Source of the DNA: Paramacrobiotus richtersi
Taxonomy: Eukaryota > Tardigrada > Eutardigrada > Parachela > Macrobiotidae
NCBI GenBank assembly: GCA_034698045.1
Contig: JAQGAU010000691.1
Span: 1 to 24,894, forward strand
Reading direction: 5' to 3'
Length of the DNA stretch: 24,894 nt
Below the pieces are notes generated by a model. It made no database searches, was not told where the DNA came from, and worked only from the letters and a program-made list of their open reading frames with translations. Made by a program: the position numbers and the translations under genes. Shown piece by piece: positions 20,255 to 24,894 of this stretch; the stretch's first letter is position 1, and the number at the start of each line of letters is the position of its first letter.

Positions 20255-21007
20255 CATGCGTCCGGCGTGTAATTGGTGGCACTGCAATTGATCACTTGCA
20301 GGCTTGTTTCTCGTGGTTTGCCTTCGATTGTCCGTGTTGTTCTCGTACTGTATGTTTTCGTAATTTGTTAGCATGCATCTCATAACTGTCGTGAGCCATT
20401 ACTGTCCTCATACGATGACACCTGGGTGTCGCCTTTTCATCTTTTTTATATTTTCATTTTTGAACACTTTAATTGATGGAACAGCGTTATTATGTGTATA
20501 GGATTTTCATGGTAGCACTAACACCTGTAAAGTTTGTCGATGAGGCAATTTACTATAAATTATCAATTTCAGGTCATTTTGCTATTGAGGTAGGAAACAG
20601 TACTTTACCTTTACGGATTGGTAATCCCGATGCCAATGTGATCATGTCCGTAAAGGATATCGATACTTTTAGTCAACATGTTACATGGCGATTCAACTTC
20701 TTTTCACTGCTGTTTGCGAACTACTTTATTACGAACTCCTCTCGAGAATTGCGAATTATTTATAAAAAAAATTTCTAGAATTCTGTTTATCTCTTTCCGA
20801 GATGCTTCGCTGTAGAAGTAGTTGCTCCATCCACCTTGCCATAAAAACCGTGGCTTGGTAAGCCGATCTGCAGCTTAATTGAGTACGCACAGTCCGTTTA
20901 AAACGGATGCAAGTGAAATGCAGCCACCTGCATTCGAAATTACCCTGGGATCGGCGTTTTGTCGGGGAATAATTAAACAGTCGACTGGCTTTCTAATATC
21001 TTGTAAA
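20255..21007. other. Stretch without a recognisable gene
   Basis: 3' UTR of the repeat protein and the upstream region of the ubiquitin-like gene. ORFs at 20473-20778 and 20879-21076 have no motif; only the last 22 codons of the second, from the ATG at 21008, may belong to the next gene. No AATAAA is placed convincingly. Confidence 0.3.
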
Positions 21008-22720
21008 ATGGAGATTTTCGCTAGCACCAGCAGCTCTCCCGTTTCAACGACGTGTTCGAAACGCAGACGAACTTAGGAATTCGTATTCCACGCCAGCTGT
21101 ACGCTGACCCGTTCCGTGGTGCGAAGCGCCGTTTTTTATCAGTGCTAAAGGACTGCCATCATCAGCGGAATGCCCAGAAGGATTTCTCCAAGGATCTCTG
21201 CAGTCTGCAACGTGGAGCTATGAATCTGTATGATATGGGAAATTTGTGGCACTTTGTGTGAGTAATGCAGAAACCTCAGTACTGCAGGAACTGCCAATTG
21301 GTGCTGACGATGGCGGGCATCGTGTCAGTTTGAAGGCGTACAGTAAGTCTTGATATAACGGACGAACTCAAAACCGATCTGCATTATGGTAGTATTGTTT
21401 CGCTCTTGTAAAGCATTTGTACGCTGAGCAGAGTTACTAAAGTATGTAGATATTTCTCTGCGACATTGATTTCCGACCAGATCTTCCGTTTCCGAATTTA
21501 TATTCACTCGTATAGTACTCGAAAACGACGCCGTTACACAGACTTGTGTATTTTGCACCAAAACTGAGGTTTTAATCGTCCCCGTTACCAATAAGTAATA
21601 CGATGGGAACATTCATGGTCATGTAACGTTGTGCTTGCTTTGCAGTTGACGAGAAAGTGGAGCAGTTCCAAGGGCCAACTGATGAAATATCGTGGCGCGC
21701 CAAAGCCCAGTTTGATCGACGTCCTGCTGGATGTGTGATAACAGCAGTCCAACTGGTTCTGGCCCACTTGGATGGTCGGATGATGCCAGCCGTCCTAATG
21801 AAGTACTTTCCCTACGATGGTAATTGCACCTACTATGCAGCAGTGATACGTTCTCCCGCTGAAGAACTGCACATCTTCCCGCAGCCTACGCGCCAAGTAA
21901 CCATGCGCCTACCGATCCTGTTCATCTTACGGGAAGAGTTTCGTGTATTGCGGGGTTTAAAGGATATCGGCGCTGCTGACGTTCCGTTGGATGACTATTT
22001 AGGAGAAGACGCCGTACCACTGACAGACGGGGAACTTGCACCAAGGTGCCACGTCAAGTTCTGATGGGATTTCCCGCAGAATCCAAGGCGATTTTTGGTC
22101 GGAAAACAGTTGTTATGGTGTACACCTATGAAGTCTCACGTAGCGAAGAGGTAGTACTGGCTGTGCTTCGCGCCGCAATCAGTAAAGCCGACGCCTTCCC
22201 ACTGGATCCGCCTACAGCCAGCCTGATGTTTCTCTATGATATTATGGCATTATCAACTGTCTGGGACATTCCTCCGCTGAAACTCTGTTCGCAGATGGCC
22301 GTCCTGGAATGTCTGTGCGCTCCGCAGTTTGATTTTGGGTCAGTTCCGATTGCCTATCGCCCCAATACAACTTACACCCCTGCGACATTCATTTTGGCCG
22401 CGATCTCTATCATTCTGCAGTGTCATGACACGGCGCTGTCTCGACGGGTACGGGGACTGAATCCCGCTTCGCGGATGACTATCGAGGATATGATTGGACC
22501 GGGACAACCCCATCTGCAAATCTTCATCCGTGAACTACAGAACAATCTGGTTCTGCGGCGCGTTGATCGGGTCAAGATGATACTACAGGAGAAGGTGCGC
22601 TTGCCGGCGGATCGTCTACGATTAACCTTTGGCCTGGAGTCCCTGGATAATGAGCGGACCTTGACTAATTACGCCATTCAGAATGGGTGCACGTTGCAGA
22701 TGTCATTGAACCCAGGGTAG
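21008..22720 (+). CDS. Unfamiliar protein with a C-terminal ubiquitin-like domain, reading frame broken
   Basis: The C-terminal 69 codons (22511-22717) align with ubiquitin by eye: LQIFIREL at the first strand, VKMILQEK at the helix, LPADRLRLTFGLESLDNERTL, then YAIQNGCTLQM. The end is NPG rather than Gly-Gly, so it should not be conjugated; it may act as a fixed ubiquitin-like docking domain. The preceding 250-plus residues match nothing I know. One intron is clear: 21343-21645, donor GTAAGT, acceptor CTTTGCAG, phase 1 on both sides. Frame changes are needed near 21256 (an extra GT in GTGTGAGT) and near 22030-22045. A third is needed near 21066 if the ATG at 21008 (context AAAATGG, Ser-rich then KRRR) is the true start; an alternative is an exon beginning at 21025 after CGCTAG. 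Outside these points the frames are clean, so the gene is young-dead or mis-assembled. Confidence 0.6.
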
Positions 22721-22956
22721 ACTATGGAATGCATCGAATAGGTTAATTTGTGTGTTGAGGTTTTCTTGCTGTTTGCAATGCTCCGTGCTGCTGGTTTATA
22801 ATGTTTTTAGTTTCTTAAAATCAAGGAGTTTTGGTTTCTTGTGCAGTAGCGGAAACAATCTGGGCCGGAAAACATGACGTGTAGGGTTGAATTACCGCAA
22901 TACTGCAGATATTTGTACTTAAAGTTTTACAGCAGTTGGTTAACTGACTTTCGAGC

Positions 22957-23042
22957 TATGTCTGTATTCGTTTATGATAAAATTACAGAGACTGTTTGGT
23001 TTCACTACGGAAGATAACCGTGAATAACTGAATACAGACATA
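22957..23042. repeat. Perfect 13-bp inverted repeat with 60-bp spacer
   Basis: TATGTCTGTATTC at 22957-22969 is the exact reverse complement of 23030-23042. The spacer holds a further small stem (ACGG...CCGT near 23005-23022). The compact size would fit a tiny foldback element. No flanking duplication was recognised. Confidence 0.5.
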
Positions 23043-23317
23043 CACAATACCACCCAACATAGAACGGTACTTTTGTGGCTTCTTGTCTCAAGCTACTGGT
23101 ATGTAGAAGCATGCATTTGCTTGAATGTATACTGTATGCTTATACAAATCAGCAAGATACGGTAACACGTCTCGTGCGATCTGTACAAAGCGTTCCATCG
23201 TTCAGCTATGACCAGCGACAACATCCACAAGTACTCGTACGTAATATCTAGACGAACAAATGTAAGGTGACCTCGGTACCCCAACGGAAAGTGTTGCGCT
23301 GGAAATTACATACCACA

Positions 23318-23375
23318 TGACATTGTTGTGATTGGCTTATCGTTCTACGCTTAACGATAAGCTTATGTAATGTCA
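23318..23375. repeat. Compound hairpin (10-bp inner, 7-bp outer stem)
   Basis: The inner stem GCTTATCGTT (about 23335-23344) pairs with AACGATAAGC (23353-23362) across an 8-base loop. The outer stem TGACATT (23318-23324) pairs with AATGTCA (23369-23375), with an asymmetric bulge between the stems. It could be a MITE relic or a transcribed hairpin; nothing distinguishes the two. Confidence 0.45.
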
Positions 23376-24394
23376 ATTTACAAGTGTTAAAAGTTAATCC
23401 GAAAAGAATATATTACTTTTAAAACAATGTCTGCCGTATGAACAGTACGTACGTAACAGCTACGGTATACTGCAGCGGCGATTCAACGTGCTGCAAACAT
23501 GAGGTCACTATACTCATCAGAGATTCACAAATGATCCGCAAGAATAACAACATTGCGCTCAGACGTTTCATCTGGAACGTGTTCAACAAATCCACACCGA
23601 ATTAATATGGTAGTCATTTCCTACACCAACGACGAAACGCATGAATATCCTGTGCATTATGGTGTCTGACAATGAGAAGCATCCCCAAAAGGTACTTACA
23701 TAAGTATGTACACTGTGCGGAAGTATACTGTTTTCTTGCTGTATCACAATGAAAGATGCTTTCCGGAATGATATTTAATTTCTAACGGGCACGCAGAGTC
23801 GGCGCACGATACACTATCGAAGCTCCGTTCTAGCTCTTTGACGAGCAAAGCAGAACTGTCAAAGTCACGAAATCGCAGTCTGGATCGGGCACTCGACATA
23901 GATAACCTAGCTGATCACCGTGACCAAGATTTTGGTTTTATATCGCACCACAAGTTCACCGCATGTATCCGGATGTATGTATCCAGAATGTATGCGCTTT
24001 TATTTTCCATGGAGAGATTTCTCCACGGTTTCATTCAACGATAACACTATTGATAGTTAAAATATTTCTATTTATTGAACTTATTAAATAGATATTTACA
24101 TAAATTCCAAATATATTCTAGTGTACGGAGGTATACGGAGGCAAAAACGCAGCGTTGGGACACATACTCCGAAAATCACGGGTAGCCTGCAGATATTTAT
24201 TATTAGTATATTTAATTCCTCCAATCAATTTGCAGAGCATGGTTAACGTGCTTCGTCCTCGAAATTATCACATCTGTTTATACATTTTTGAGTTTGCTTT
24301 ACTACAACACCTGTCTGCAAAGAATATTTTACGCTGTTTCTAATTTTCGACCTTTGATTATCGTCTTATTTCAGTGTCTCCTGCAACTGTCATA

Positions 24395-24424
24395 TACGAG
24401 GTGCAAGTAAAAATTCCTGCAACT
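24395..24424. repeat. Mariner terminal inverted repeat with TA target dinucleotide
   Basis: Directly beyond the 3' end of the mariner transposase ORF, a TA (24395-24396) is followed by CGAGGTGCAAGTAAAAATTC. This resembles mariner termini, which begin with a C-rich AGGTG block and AAGTA. The partner repeat lies outside the window, so the exact end cannot be checked here. Confidence 0.55.
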
Positions 24425-24468
24425 GAATTTATTCCGAAGCTCTGAATAAAGATTTTCCCCAACTGTTA

Positions 24469-24894
24469 TCACAGATGTTCAAAGTATTCACCCTTATACT
24501 TAATACATTTTTTACACCGGTCAAGCCATTCGTGAAAGGCATCAGAAAAACCACTTACGGAAAGCACTTTTGGAGCACGTGTCACTTCTTTGTCCAACTC
24601 TTCCTGACTAAGAAATCTTTTTCCACGCAGCTGATTTTTCAGTCTCCAAAACAAATAAAAGTCACAGGGGCTTAAGTCTGGAGAATGAGGTGGATGGCGA
24701 AGTGTTTTGAGTTTTCGTCGGTCCAGGAATTTTTTCGTAAATTTGGCAGTGTGAGAGCTGGCGTTGTCGTGATGCAGGAAATAACGCTGAATTCCTCCTT
24801 GACCACCGGACTGTCTGAGCTTGCGCGCGACTTTCTTCAGACAATCTTCAACGTAGAATTTAGAAGTCATCGTTTTACCTCTGGGCACTGATGT
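24469..24894 (-). mobile_element. Mariner-family transposase, C-terminal part, continuing past the window
   Basis: DDE transposase that cuts and pastes the mariner element at TA sites. The visible frame runs without interruption from the window edge to TGA at 24471-24469, about 141 codons. It contains the second catalytic Asp (HHDNASSHTA) and the third (HSPDLSPCDFYLF) with exactly 34 residues between them, the DD34D signature of mariner. The C-terminus ends YFEHL, typical of the family. The first catalytic Asp and the DNA-binding domain lie beyond the window. No damage is visible, so the copy may be young. The neighbouring terminal repeat fits one end of the element. Confidence 0.9.

Larger units (their letters stand above)
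22721..24390. other. Gene-poor stretch with short inverted repeats
   Basis: No coding exon is supported; ORFs at 23093-23284, 23838-24044 and 24155-24343 are short and featureless. Hairpin sequences are listed separately. An imperfect A/T foldback also lies at about 24060-24105. Confidence 0.4.

Noticed and set aside
20473-20778. 101-codon plus-strand ORF
   Set aside because: A/T-rich, no recognisable domain, no splice context linking it to either neighbour.
21256-21287. 32-bp candidate intron that would restore the frame in the ubiquitin-like gene
   Set aside because: Far shorter than the 55-496 bp introns supported elsewhere, and the sequence within it is open in the downstream frame, so a GT insertion in GTGTGAGT is simpler.
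1-24894. tRNA, rRNA or other structured RNA genes
   Set aside because: I looked for the T-loop GGTTCGAATCC-type box and found none in a usable context; no rRNA-like conserved blocks were seen.

Overview
This is eukaryotic, metazoan-looking DNA. The coding signal is broken into exons by short GT-AG introns (about 55-500 bp), and one locus can be assembled with every intron phase consistent. The protein families present are animal ones: LAMP glycoproteins, BTB-BACK-Kelch, F-box and mariner. My best guess is a tardigrade. The minus-strand F-box protein has an N-terminal region resembling lineage-specific F-box families I associate with tardigrades; this is recollection, not a database result.

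Layout. (1) 1-5.4 kb: two tandem plus-strand LAMP-like genes. The first (734-3058) has three luminal LAMP domains, a membrane helix and a GYxxPhi lysosomal tail. The second (3582-5108) has two domains and a helix but a divergent tail. Both carry reading-frame lesions. (2) 5.8-8.0 kb, minus strand: a four-exon F-box gene with two frameshifts and an in-frame TAG. A tiny divergent ORF lies just upstream. (3) 8.7-9.9 kb: a third LAMP copy, a duplicate of 3.4-5.4 kb with the luminal domains deleted and a palindromic foldback sequence in its former intron. (4) 9.9-12.1 kb: gene-poor DNA with an A14 run and a broken non-LTR reverse transcriptase fragment. (5) 12168-14671: an intact seven-exon BTB-BACK-Kelch gene (614 codons). 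(6) 15.3-15.6 kb: a fourth, collapsed LAMP remnant. (7) 16290-18822: a 67-bp satellite, about 38 units, partly ordered as 134-bp dimers. (8) 19462-20254: a two-exon gene for a disordered protein with a 15-bp (five-residue) repeat. (9) 21.0-22.7 kb: an unfamiliar protein ending in a ubiquitin-like domain, with frame breaks. (10) 22.7-24.9 kb: short inverted repeats and the 3' end of a mariner element running off the window.

How it fits together. This looks like a fast-turnover neighbourhood. A LAMP family expanded by tandem duplication and is decaying by internal deletion. F-box, BTB-Kelch and ubiquitin-like genes, all from ubiquitin-related families, lie among the copies. Repeats and transposons fill the rest. 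The kelch gene is clean over 1.8 kb of coding sequence while its neighbours are broken. That favours real pseudogenisation over uniform sequencing error, but local assembly indels cannot be excluded from sequence alone.
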